This document shows, one piece after another, positions 1-7,466 of a stretch of DNA of 64,000 nucleotides. Position 1 is the first letter of the stretch. Every line of letters begins with the position of its first letter. The notes below the pieces were generated by a model that did no database searches, had not been told where the DNA came from, and saw nothing but the letters and a program-made list of their open reading frames with translations. Source of the DNA: G016756615 sp050958605 (GTDB taxonomy: Bacteria > Pseudomonadota > Alphaproteobacteria > Rhizobiales > Rhizobiaceae); the NCBI RefSeq assembly GCF_050958605.1, contig NZ_JBJHDO010000007.1, positions 299,377-363,376 of the forward strand. The letters run 5' to 3'. The position numbers were made by a program, and so were the translations under genes.

Positions 1-6
1 CGGCAC

Positions 7-159
7 CTTCTCCCCGTTAAGAACGGGGAGAAGACGGCTGTCATCTCGACTTTCGCCAATCGCCGGCGTTTCAGGTTGGCGAAAGCCGTGCGGCCGTCGT
101 CTCTCGCCCCGCTTGCGGGGAGAGATGTCCGGCAGGACAGTGAGGGGCAACTCGCGACC
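7..159. repeat. Palindromic intergenic repeat, family A, copy 1
   Basis: A composite of three hairpin-forming segments. Positions 7-18 and 22-33 are perfect 12-bp inverted arms around a 3-base loop. A TTTCGCCAA/TTGGCGAAA pair follows, and then a GC-rich hairpin ending in GGGGAGAGATG. The stretch from about 21 to 159 aligns along its length with 14613-14756, including the shared GATGTCCGGCAGGACAGTG segment. The first hairpin lies just past the stop of the leftward binding-protein gene and could also end its transcripts, although no clear T-run follows. Confidence 0.75.
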
Positions 160-183
160 GATCAACGATCAACGCCCCCGGTT

Positions 184-1386
184 CTACTGCGCCTTCACCA
201 GCGAACACCCGCCATCCGCCAGCGGACGGAAGGCCTGGTCGGCTGGGATTTCCTGGAGCTTCTCGTAATAATCCCAGTCGCCCTTCGACTGGTCCGGTTT
301 CTTGACGCGGAAGAGATACATCGGATGGATCTTGCGGCCGTCGGCGCGGATCTCGCCCTTGCCGAACAGCGGGTCGTCGGCCGGATTGGCCTTCATCCAT
401 TCCATGACCTTCGCTGTATCCTTGGAGTCGAGCGCGTCGACCGCCTTGAGGTAGTGCAGCACCGAGGAATAGACGCCGGCCTCGATCATGGTCGGCTTCT
501 GGCCGTCATTCTGCTTCTGGAAACGTTCCGACCATTCGCGGGTCCCGTCGTTGAGATCCCAGTAGAACGGGCTCGTGAGCACCAGGCCTTGGGCCGTGTT
601 GAGGCTCAGCGCGTGGACGTCGGTGATGAAGAAAAGCAGCGCCGCCAGCGCCTGGCCGCCTTGGGTGATGCCGAATTCGGAGGCTTGCTTGATCGAGTTG
701 ATCGTATCCCCGCCGGCATTGGCCAGGCCAACCACCTGGGCGCCGGAAGACTGGGCCTGTAGCAGGAAGGAAGAGAAGTCCTGGCCCGGGAAGGGGTGGC
801 GCACCGCCCCCAGCACCTCGCCGCCGGCCGCCTTGACCACCGCGCTTGTGTCCTCTTCGAGCTGATGGCCGAAAGCGTAGTCGGCCGTCACGAAGAACCA
901 GCTCTTGCCGCCCTGCTCCACCATGGCCTTGCCGGTGCCGTTGGCGAGCGCCCAGGTATCGTAGGTCCAGTGGATCGTGTTGGGCGAGCATGCCTTGCCG
1001 GTGAGATCCGAGGTCGCCGGACCGGAGGCCAGGAAGATCTTGTTCTTCTCGCGGGTGATCTCGTTGATGGCCAGCGCCACCGAGGAGGTCGGCACGTCGA
1101 GGATGACGTCGACGCCCTCCGTGTCGTACCACTGCCGGGCGATGTTGGAGCCGATGTCAGGCTTGTTCTGGTGATCGGCGGAGACGATCTCGACATTGAT
1201 GCCCTTTTCCGAGGCCTTGTAATCCTCCACCGCCATGCGCGCTGCGATCACCGAACCCTCGCCGGCGATATCCGCATAGATGCCGGACCGGTCGTTGAGC
1301 ACGCCGAGCTTCACGTCGACCGCCCAGGCCGGCCCGGCAAGCAGTGCCGCCGCGACCGAAGCCATGAGAAAACTCTTCACCTTCAT
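184..1386 (-). CDS. ABC transporter periplasmic binding protein, branched-chain amino acid/amide type
   Basis: This 400-residue protein has a classical Sec signal peptide (about residues 1-22, ending in an AWA cleavage site). A type I periplasmic-binding fold of the LivK/AmiC/UrtA class (Peripla_BP_6) follows, beginning VDVKLGVLNDRSG. It should capture a small amino acid, amide or related solute and deliver it to the importer whose ATPases are encoded just upstream. A GGAGGA ribosome site precedes the ATG. It is the last gene of the leftward livG-livF set seen here. The membrane permeases livH and livM are not in the window; after this gene comes only repeat DNA up to the window edge. Substrate cannot be fixed from sequence. 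Confidence 0.9.
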   Translation of the reverse strand: MKVKSFLMASVAAALLAGPAWAVDVKLGVLNDRSGIYADIAGEGSVIAARMAVEDYKASEKGINVEIVSADHQNKPDIGSNIARQWYDTEGVDVILDVPTSSVALAINEITREKNKIFLASGPATSDLTGKACSPNTIHWTYDTWALANGTGKAMVEQGGKSWFFVTADYAFGHQLEEDTSAVVKAAGGEVLGAVRHPFPGQDFSSFLLQAQSSGAQVVGLANAGGDTINSIKQASEFGITQGGQALAALLFFITDVHALSLNTAQGLVLTSPFYWDLNDGTREWSERFQKQNDGQKPTMIEAGVYSSVLHYLKAVDALDSKDTAKVMEWMKANPADDPLFGKGEIRADGRKIHPMYLFRVKKPDQSKGDWDYYEKLQEIPADQAFRPLADGGCSLVKAQ

Positions 1387-1429
1387 TGGCCACTTCCTCC
1401 CAGGTTCTCGGGCAGGTGCCCGCTATTCG

Positions 1430-2176
1430 CTAGACGCCGAGATAGGTTTTCAGCCTCCCGACATTCGCCTCGATTTCGTCGTTCGGGATCGTGTCGATGA
1501 CGCGGCCCTGCTCGACGACGTAGTGCCGATCCGCCACGGATGCGGCGAAGCGGAAATTCTGCTCGACCAGCACGATGGTGAAGCCCTGTTGCTTGAGCCG
1601 CGCGATGGTCGCGCCGATCTGCTGGACGATCACCGGCGCGAGCCCCTCCGTCGGTTCGTCGAGCAGCAACAGTCTCGCGCCGGTGCGCAGGATGCGGGCG
1701 ATGGCGAGCATCTGCTGCTCGCCGCCCGAAAGCTTGGTGCCCTGGCTCGCAAGCCTTTCCCGGAGATTGGGAAAAAGCTCGAAGATCTTCTCGACCGAGA
1801 GTCCGCCCGGCCCGATCTGGGGCGGCAGCATCAGATTCTCCTCGACGGAGAGCGAGGAGAAGATGCCGCGCTCCTCCGGGCAGAAGGCGATGCCGCGCCG
1901 GGCGATCGACCGCGCCGGCAGGCCAATCGTCTCGCGGCCGTCGAACCGGACGGAACCGCGGCGTTTCGCGAGAATGCCCATGACGGCTTTCAGCGTCGTC
2001 GTCTTGCCCGCCCCGTTGCGGCCGAGCAGGGTCACCACCTCGCCTTGGCGGACATCGAAGCTGATGCCGTGCAGGATGTGGCTTTCGCCATACCAGCCCT
2101 GGAGGTCGCGCACGGCGAGCAGCGGCGCTTGTTCCGACGGAGCCTGCGAACGTTCGGCGAGAAGGGCCTCAGGCAT
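1430..2176 (-). CDS. livF: Branched-chain amino acid type ABC transporter ATPase LivF
   Basis: A 248-residue ATP-binding subunit. Walker A (GRNGAGKT) is near residues 52-59, the LSGGEQQ signature near 150, and Walker B ends in LLLLDEPTEGLAP. The EPTEGLAP run and short C-terminus are typical of LivF rather than LivG. It carries about 18 extra residues before the conserved LLAVRDL start, so an internal start is possible. Its first codons overlap the end of livG by 8 bp, which suggests translational coupling. It would pair with LivG to power import through LivH/LivM, which are absent from this window. Confidence 0.93.
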   Translation of the reverse strand: MPEALLAERSQAPSEQAPLLAVRDLQGWYGESHILHGISFDVRQGEVVTLLGRNGAGKTTTLKAVMGILAKRRGSVRFDGRETIGLPARSIARRGIAFCPEERGIFSSLSVEENLMLPPQIGPGGLSVEKIFELFPNLRERLASQGTKLSGGEQQMLAIARILRTGARLLLLDEPTEGLAPVIVQQIGATIARLKQQGFTIVLVEQNFRFAASVADRHYVVEQGRVIDTIPNDEIEANVGRLKTYLGV

Positions 2177-2924
2177 GACCCGCTCCTATATAGGCCTCGA
2201 TCACGCGGGGATCGCGGGAAACCGCCGTATAGTCGCCCTCGGCCAGCACCTGCCCGCGGGCGAGCACGGTGATCCTGTCCGACAGCGAGGCGACGACCGA
2301 AAGATTGTGCTCGACCATCAGGATGGTGCGCTCTCTTCCGATCCGCTTGATGAGGCTGGAAATCCGCTCGATGTCCTCCTGTCCCATGCCGGCCATGGGC
2401 TCGTCGAGAAGCAGCATCTCGGGATCGAGCGCTAGGGTCGTGGCGATCTCGAGCGCGCGCTTGCGGCCATAGGGAAGCTCTATTGCGGGCAAATGCGCGA
2501 ATTCGGTGAGGCCGACCTGCCCGAGAAGCTCCCTCGCCTCGCCGTCGAATTTGGACAGCACCCTCTCGGAGCGCCAGAAGTCGAAGCTCTCGCCGCGCCG
2601 CCGTTGCAGAGCGATGCGCACATTCTCCAGCGTGGAGAGGTGCGGGAACACTGCCGAGATCTGGAAGGAGCGCACCAGCCCGAGCCGCGCGATATCGGCA
2701 GGCGGCAGGGCCGTGATATCTCGTCCGTCATAAACGATCTTGCCGCCGGTCGGCTGCAGAAACTTCGTCAGCAGATTGAAGCAGGTCGTCTTGCCCGCCC
2801 CGTTGGGTCCGATCAGCGCGTGGATGGTGCCGCGCTCGACCTCGAGATCGACATTGCTGACCGCGAGAAAGCCCTTGAACTCCTTGCTCAGGCCGAGGGC
2901 CGACAGGATGATGTCCCGCGCCAT
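2169..2924 (-). CDS. livG: Branched-chain amino acid type ABC transporter ATPase LivG
   Basis: A 251-residue ATPase. Walker A (GPNGAGKT) is near residues 39-46. The signature is the degenerate YGRKR form usual in LivG, and Walker B is LLLLDEPMAGM. The reading frame stays open far upstream, but the ATG at 2924 has GGGAGG just ahead of it and gives the standard family length, so that start was chosen. It heads the visible leftward operon livG-livF-binding protein. The 150-bp gap to the divergent IclR gene probably holds promoters for both and is the natural place for IclR control. Confidence 0.93.
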   Translation of the reverse strand: MARDIILSALGLSKEFKGFLAVSNVDLEVERGTIHALIGPNGAGKTTCFNLLTKFLQPTGGKIVYDGRDITALPPADIARLGLVRSFQISAVFPHLSTLENVRIALQRRRGESFDFWRSERVLSKFDGEARELLGQVGLTEFAHLPAIELPYGRKRALEIATTLALDPEMLLLDEPMAGMGQEDIERISSLIKRIGRERTILMVEHNLSVVASLSDRITVLARGQVLAEGDYTAVSRDPRVIEAYIGAGHA

Positions 2925-3074
2925 AATCCTCCCACTTCCCTTGCCGTGCCGGGTCTTGTTGCCCGGCTTTGCGAGAACGGTAGCCAGCCCCTCCCGCCAA
3001 GTCAATCTATTCATTGCGCAGCAAGGAAGTTCAAGTATATGAACAATTGCGAGCGTCAAAGGCTGGAGGATCCT

Positions 3075-3818
3075 ATGCGCGTTCGGCAAGTCGAGAACGT
3101 CCTTAACCTTCTCGAGATCTTTGCGCGCGAAAAGACGCCGATGACCCTGACCGCCGTGTCGAGGGCGCTCGGAATCCCGAAGTCCAGCGCGTTCAACCTG
3201 ATCGACACGCTGCTCGCCCGCGGCCTTCTCTACGAAACCCGACCGCGCGGCGGTTTCTACCCGACGGGGCGACTCTACGAGCTGGCGCGCTCGATCAAGG
3301 ATGGCGACCGTCTCGTGCAGCGCATTCATGGGGAGTTGGAGCTGCTGGCCGAGACGACGGGCGAGACCGCATTGCTTGCAGTGCGCGAGGACCAGGACGT
3401 GGTTTATGTCGACGTGGTGGAATCCTCCGCGCCGATCCGATATTTCGCAAAGGTGGGCGATCGAAGGCCGATCTACACGACATCGAGCGGCAAGGCGATT
3501 CTCAGCAGCTATTCCGAACCGGACCGTGCAAGGATCCTCGCCGGGCTCACCTATATCCGCCACCAGGAGACCACCGTCTCCGGCCCGCAGGAACTGGCCT
3601 CCCGGCTGGACGAGGGCCGGGCGCGCGGCTGGTGCGAGGACCTTGCCGAATTCACGCCCGACGTGATCGGCTTCGCCGTCCCGATCCTCCACGGCGAACG
3701 CCGCTTCGGCCTGGCAGTGGCCGGACCGCACTACCGCATGCAGGCTCAGCGCGACCGGCTCGTGGCCAGCCTCCGATCCGCCGGCGACCGCATACGCCGC
3801 ATTCTCGACGCGGCCTGA
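3075..3818 (+). CDS. IclR-family transcriptional regulator
   Basis: A 247-residue regulator. An N-terminal winged helix-turn-helix (about residues 5-65, with PMTLTAVSRALGIPKSSAF) precedes a C-terminal IclR effector-binding domain (about 80-247, including TSSGKAILS and FTPDVIGFAVPI). The ATG at 3075 has a GGAGG 5 bp upstream. An in-frame ATG at 3039 would add 12 residues but has a weaker ribosome site. IclR proteins usually control a divergent catabolic or uptake operon, and here that would be livGF plus the binding protein. The ligand is unknown; the link to the importer is inferred from position. Confidence 0.9.
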   Translation: MRVRQVENVLNLLEIFAREKTPMTLTAVSRALGIPKSSAFNLIDTLLARGLLYETRPRGGFYPTGRLYELARSIKDGDRLVQRIHGELELLAETTGETALLAVREDQDVVYVDVVESSAPIRYFAKVGDRRPIYTTSSGKAILSSYSEPDRARILAGLTYIRHQETTVSGPQELASRLDEGRARGWCEDLAEFTPDVIGFAVPILHGERRFGLAVAGPHYRMQAQRDRLVASLRSAGDRIRRILDAA

Positions 3819-3942
3819 AGCGACCCGACATCGGCCGCCGGGAAGGCCGCTGCGTTCGCTCCCGCTGACGCGATGCGGACGGCGGAACGGAAATTTCTGC
3901 AAGCCGGATCGAGCGGGTTGCAGCCAGCGCGAGATAATTTAG

Positions 3943-4629
3943 CTAATCGTTTTTCCCGGCGAGGACTTCGAGGGCTGGAAGATCACGGAGCATGAGCCTG
4001 CCGTTGCGCCTTTCGACCAGCCCTCTTTTGGCAAGGGCGCTCATCTCGCGCGAGACCGCCTCTCTATGCGTGCTGATCTTTGCCGCCAACTCGAAGTGCG
4101 TCGGCGCCGGTTCTACGGAGACCTGGCCATTGACCGGTCCGATCTCCTCCGCCCGTCGAAGCAGTTCAAGAATCAAACGCTTGCGCACCACCAGAGTACT
4201 GAACTCGTAGACGCGCTCGGTCATGCGTCGCAGCTGGGCCGACAGATGCTCGAGCAGCAGCCAAGCGAAGGTGGGGCGATTGATCACGACGTCGCGAAAG
4301 GCAGGTCCGGGCAGTCGCGCCGCGCGCGTTGGCCCAAGCGCGACGATGCTGGCAGATCGCGCTTTCCCGTCGATGCCGGCAAGCTCGCCGAAGATTTCGC
4401 CCGGCCCTATGTCGCGGTAGGCGATCTCTCTGCCGTCCTCCGAAAACAACGTGACGCGGGCGCGTCCTTCCAGCAAGAAGAAGACATCGCGCCCGCTGTC
4501 TCCATGCGCGATGATCAGTTCGTTGGGCAGGTAGTTGCGTTCGCTCCATCGCTCGGCCAGTGCGGCGAGATCGGCGGCATCCAGTTTCGACAGAAGGGCC
4601 GGGGAAGCTGTCACGGCGATATCTCTCAT
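3943..4629 (-). CDS. Crp/Fnr-family transcriptional regulator
   Basis: A 228-residue regulator. A cyclic-nucleotide-binding-like domain fills about residues 10-125 and contains FGELAGIDGKARSASI, which keeps the Glu and Arg-Ser of a cAMP phosphate-binding cassette. A Crp-type helix-turn-helix lies at about 165-215 (ISTHREAVSREMSALAKRG). There is no cysteine cluster, so an FNR-type iron-sulfur oxygen sensor is unlikely. A 16-bp near-consensus Crp site lies 104 bp upstream of its start, between it and the rightward small gene, so autoregulation or control of that gene is plausible. Confidence 0.88.
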   Translation of the reverse strand: MRDIAVTASPALLSKLDAADLAALAERWSERNYLPNELIIAHGDSGRDVFFLLEGRARVTLFSEDGREIAYRDIGPGEIFGELAGIDGKARSASIVALGPTRAARLPGPAFRDVVINRPTFAWLLLEHLSAQLRRMTERVYEFSTLVVRKRLILELLRRAEEIGPVNGQVSVEPAPTHFELAAKISTHREAVSREMSALAKRGLVERRNGRLMLRDLPALEVLAGKND

Positions 4630-4732
4630 CCTTGGCCCAATCTTTACCTCGCCTGGCTTCCGATCAAAAGGAAATGGTGGCCGCTATAGCGCTGGGGGCC
4701 TCGCGCCGAAGGCGACGCGGCATTTTCAAAGT

Positions 4733-4748
4733 TGTGCGAATTGTCACA
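4733..4748. promoter_or_regulatory. Candidate Crp-type operator
   Basis: The sequence TGTGC-GAATTG-TCACA differs from the Crp consensus TGTGA-N6-TCACA at one base. It sits between the leftward Crp/Fnr gene (start 4629) and the rightward small gene at 4841. Role inferred from sequence and position only. Confidence 0.45.
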
Positions 4749-4840
4749 GACGCCGACCCGGCTTCCCTACTAAGACATGGTCAGCAGGCTCAGACCTTTG
4801 GTCCTTGTTCCGGCCGGTCACGAAAAAGGGAAGTGTCGTC

Positions 4841-5029
4841 ATGGAACTCTTGGCTCCCATTACACAGCTGGCATCGGCGTTTCGCGAATTCGTCGCACCT
4901 CATTATCGGCCGGAGCTCCACTACATGCGCGGTCCGGGGCCTGCCTACGCCCGCCGCATGCGCACACTTGAAGCACGGCTCCAAAACCTGCCGCCCAAAG
5001 AAGATCCCGCGGGGATAATCCGCGGCTGA
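4841..5029 (+). CDS. Small basic protein with YRPELHYMRG motif, copy 1
   Basis: A 62-residue open frame beginning MELLAPITQLASAFREF, with the motif YRPELHYMRG at 4904-4933. The same ten residues occur in a second 62-residue protein at 34143-34331. The codons differ between the two (CGG/CGT, CCG/CCC, CAC/CAT, CGC/AGA) while the amino acids do not, which argues that both are translated and under selection. An upstream extension of the frame exists but looks non-coding. I do not recognise the family. No signal peptide or clear membrane helix is seen, and the C-terminal half is rich in Arg. It follows the Crp-like site and may be regulated by it. Confidence 0.6.
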   Translation: MELLAPITQLASAFREFVAPHYRPELHYMRGPGPAYARRMRTLEARLQNLPPKEDPAGIIRG

Positions 5030-5148
5030 GGTAAGGACCTGCCCTGGTGTCGCGGATCCTGGAGAAGATCACCGACACCGCCTCCAAGCCGCGTATTGCA
5101 TTCATGTGGATCGGCGGGCAGCATGTTCGGCTCCCCTGAAAGCGATAA

Positions 5149-5727
5149 CTAGCGCACGCGCAGGCCGTCGACGAAAATGTCCACGAGATGCAGGGCCCTG
5201 GGCAGCCAGCCCGGCTGATCGTGCATGTAGCACATGCCCACCAAAGCGCGCAGCAGATCTTCCGGCGTGATGTCGGCCCGGACCTCGCCCGCTGCGACGG
5301 CGCGCTCCAGCAGCAGGCCGGCGGCCTTGCTCATGCGGTCGAACGAATAGGCATAAAGGTCCGATGGGCCGTGCGCAGCCAGCGCCAGCGCCGCCAGCAT
5401 GCCCTTTTTCGTCGCGACCACCTGCACATGGGCATGCGCCCAGCGGCGCAGCGCGTCGACGGGCGCGGCTTCCCCCGCCAGCTGCTCGGCAAGGTCGCCG
5501 AGGTGGTCCACCTCATGGCGATAGACGGCCTCGAACAAGGCTTCCCGCGTCGGGAAATGGCGATAGAGCGTGCCGATTCCGACACCGGCCCGCTTGGCGA
5601 CAGCCTCCAGGCTGGCGTCCGGACCGCCCGCGCTGAATACGGCCGCCGCCGCCTGCAAAAGACGCTCGCGATTGCGGATCGAATCCGCCCGCGGACGCCG
5701 CGTCGCCTTCTCAAAGTTGTCCGCCAT
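5149..5727 (-). CDS. TetR-family repressor, divergent from paoABC-like genes
   Basis: A 192-residue TetR regulator. The N-terminal helix-turn-helix covers about residues 18-65 (SLEAVAKRAGVGIGTLYRHF); the rest is a helical ligand domain. It is divergent from the molybdenum oxidoreductase operon. The 186-bp gap holds two 13-bp palindromes, one of them inside an excellent promoter for the oxidoreductase genes. The simplest reading is that it represses the operon, and perhaps itself, until an aldehyde or related inducer binds. The inducer is unknown. Confidence 0.9.
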   Translation of the reverse strand: MADNFEKATRRPRADSIRNRERLLQAAAAVFSAGGPDASLEAVAKRAGVGIGTLYRHFPTREALFEAVYRHEVDHLGDLAEQLAGEAAPVDALRRWAHAHVQVVATKKGMLAALALAAHGPSDLYAYSFDRMSKAAGLLLERAVAAGEVRADITPEDLLRALVGMCYMHDQPGWLPRALHLVDIFVDGLRVR

Positions 5728-5762
5728 CGGATGCCTTCTACCGTCCTTTCAAAAAAATAACC

Positions 5763-5811
5763 GGAGGACGCCTCCGTTTCCACTTGAAAACGGAGGCACC
5801 CTCCATATAAT
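5763..5811 (+). promoter_or_regulatory. paoABC promoter with paired TetR operator candidates
   Basis: A sigma70-type promoter is visible: TTGAAA at 5784-5789, a 16-bp spacer and TATAAT at 5806-5811. Two palindromes of form GGAGG-N3-CCTCC occur at 5763-5775 and 5792-5804, 29 bp apart. The second fills the promoter spacer, so a bound repressor would block RNA polymerase. The two sites with their flanks also form a larger inverted repeat. Transcription would start about 95 bp before the first gene at 5914. Confidence 0.7.
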
Positions 5812-5913
5812 TATCACATCGGCGCCGCGCCAGTCGGGCGTCCTTCCAGCGGGCGGCTCCATGCCGCGCCGTTCCAGTTTCTATCACAACCATAGCACTG
5901 ATCGGAGCATCAC

Positions 5914-6411
5914 ATGAACTTCTCCATCAGCCTCACCGTCAATGGTGAGCGACGTGACGTCGAATTGCACGATCCACGCGTAACGCTCCTGGACCTGTTG
6001 CGCGAGCGGCTCGAACTCACCGGAACGAAGAAAGGATGCGACCGCGGCCAGTGCGGCGCCTGCACCGTCCTTGTCGATGGGCGCCGCGTCAACGCCTGCC
6101 TCGCGCTTGCCGTCAGCCATGACGGCGCGGAGATCGTCACCATCGAAGGCCTCGCCAAAAACGGCGAGCTTCATCCCGTCCAGGCTGCCTTCATCGAACA
6201 TGACGGCTTCCAGTGCGGTTTCTGCACGCCCGGCCAGATCGTGAGCGCGGTCGGCCTGATCAATGAAGGTCAGACCGACGACGATCCCGAGCGCATTCGC
6301 GAGGCCATGAGCGGAAATCTCTGCCGTTGCGGCGCCTATCGCGGCATCACCGAAGCGGTGCTCGAGGCGCAGAAGAAATTGACCAACTCCGACCGGAGGA
6401 ACGCAGCATGA
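5914..6411 (+). CDS. paoA: Aldehyde oxidoreductase iron-sulfur subunit (PaoA-like)
   Basis: A 165-residue subunit with two [2Fe-2S] domains. The plant-ferredoxin-type set is CDRGQCGACTV plus a later Cys. The helical domain carries CGFCTPG and CRCGAYRG. It belongs to the xanthine oxidase family and passes electrons from the molybdenum site to FAD. The E. coli homologue is exported by the Tat system. Here the protein starts directly at the ferredoxin domain with no signal, so the complex is probably cytoplasmic. Its stop overlaps the next start (ATGA). First gene behind the TetR-controlled promoter. Confidence 0.92.
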   Translation: MNFSISLTVNGERRDVELHDPRVTLLDLLRERLELTGTKKGCDRGQCGACTVLVDGRRVNACLALAVSHDGAEIVTIEGLAKNGELHPVQAAFIEHDGFQCGFCTPGQIVSAVGLINEGQTDDDPERIREAMSGNLCRCGAYRGITEAVLEAQKKLTNSDRRNAA

Positions 6412-7466
6412 AAAGCTTCGATTACATCCGTCCCACGACCATACCCGAAGCGGTGGCCGCGGCGGCCGAGCCAGGCTCGGCCTATCTCGCCGCCGGCACC
6501 AACCTTCTCGACCTGATGAAAGCGGGCGTTTCGCGGCCCGACCGGCTCGTCGACGTCACCCGGCTACCCGGCCTTGACGGCATCAAGCGGCTGGCCGATG
6601 GCGGCGTTCGCATCGGCGCGCTGGTGCGCAATGCCGATCTCGCCCATGATCCCTATTTCGCCAGGACCTATCCTTTCCTGGCGGAGGCGCTTCTGTCGGG
6701 AGCCTCGGCGCAGCTGCGCAATGCCGCGACCGTCGGCGGCAACCTGATGCAGCGCACGCGCTGCGGCTATTTCTACGACCTGGCGAGCGCCTGCAACCGG
6801 CGTGAGCCGGGCGCCGGCTGCGATGCGCGCGACGGCGAAAACAGGCTCCACGCCGTGCTTGGCTGGAGCGATGCCTGCATCGCCATCCATCCCTCCGATT
6901 TCTGCGTGCCGCTCGTCGCTCTCGACGCCGTCGTCGAGATCGAAGGAAGATCGGGCCGGCGCGAGATCGCCCTGGAGGACCTCCACCGCCTGCCCGGCGA
7001 CGCGCCGGAGCGCGAAACGGCGCTGGAGCCCGGCGACCTGATCGTGGCGGTGCGGCTGCCCGGCACGGCCGCGGCCTTTTTCCGGCACGCACGCTATCTG
7101 AAGCTGAGGGAGCGCACCTCCTACGCCTTTGCCGTCGTTTCGGCGGCCGCCGCCTTCGACTTCCAAGGCGACACGATCCGGCAGGCGCGGCTCTCGCTCG
7201 GCGGGGTCGGGCCGAGGCCGTGGCGCGCCCGCGAAGCCGAGGCGGTCCTGGCCGGCGCCAGTCCCGAAGAGGCCGCCTTCCGCGCCGCAGCCGAGATCGC
7301 GCTCGCGGATGCAAGGCCCTCCGGCGACAATGCCTTCAAGATCGAGCTTGCCAAACGCATCGTCGTGCGGGCGCTGACCGCCGCGGCGGCGGGAACCCCG
7401 GGGCGGATACCCGCCCTGCCCGCCTCTCCCTTCTCCTCCGTTCCCGGAGTCCATCATCATGCCTGA
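6408..7466 (+). CDS. paoB: Aldehyde oxidoreductase FAD subunit (PaoB-like)
   Basis: A 352-residue FAD-binding subunit of the CO dehydrogenase/xanthine dehydrogenase medium-chain family. The flavin loop is recognisable (LAAGTNLLDLMKAGV, then ATVGGNLMQRTRC). Four cysteines between about residues 120 and 175 (including RTRCGYF, SACNRRE and GAGCDA) match the extra [4Fe-4S] loop known in PaoB/YagS-like subunits. The ATG at 6408 overlaps the paoA stop and follows a GGAGGA. Its end overlaps paoC by 8 bp, so the three subunits are translationally coupled. Confidence 0.9.
   Translation: MKSFDYIRPTTIPEAVAAAAEPGSAYLAAGTNLLDLMKAGVSRPDRLVDVTRLPGLDGIKRLADGGVRIGALVRNADLAHDPYFARTYPFLAEALLSGASAQLRNAATVGGNLMQRTRCGYFYDLASACNRREPGAGCDARDGENRLHAVLGWSDACIAIHPSDFCVPLVALDAVVEIEGRSGRREIALEDLHRLPGDAPERETALEPGDLIVAVRLPGTAAAFFRHARYLKLRERTSYAFAVVSAAAAFDFQGDTIRQARLSLGGVGPRPWRAREAEAVLAGASPEEAAFRAAAEIALADARPSGDNAFKIELAKRIVVRALTAAAAGTPGRIPALPASPFSSVPGVHHHA

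Noticed and set aside
5047..5139. A short rightward frame (GTG start, about 30 codons) between the first small protein and the TetR gene
   Set aside because: Too short, with no homology that I recognise and no second copy in the window to support coding.
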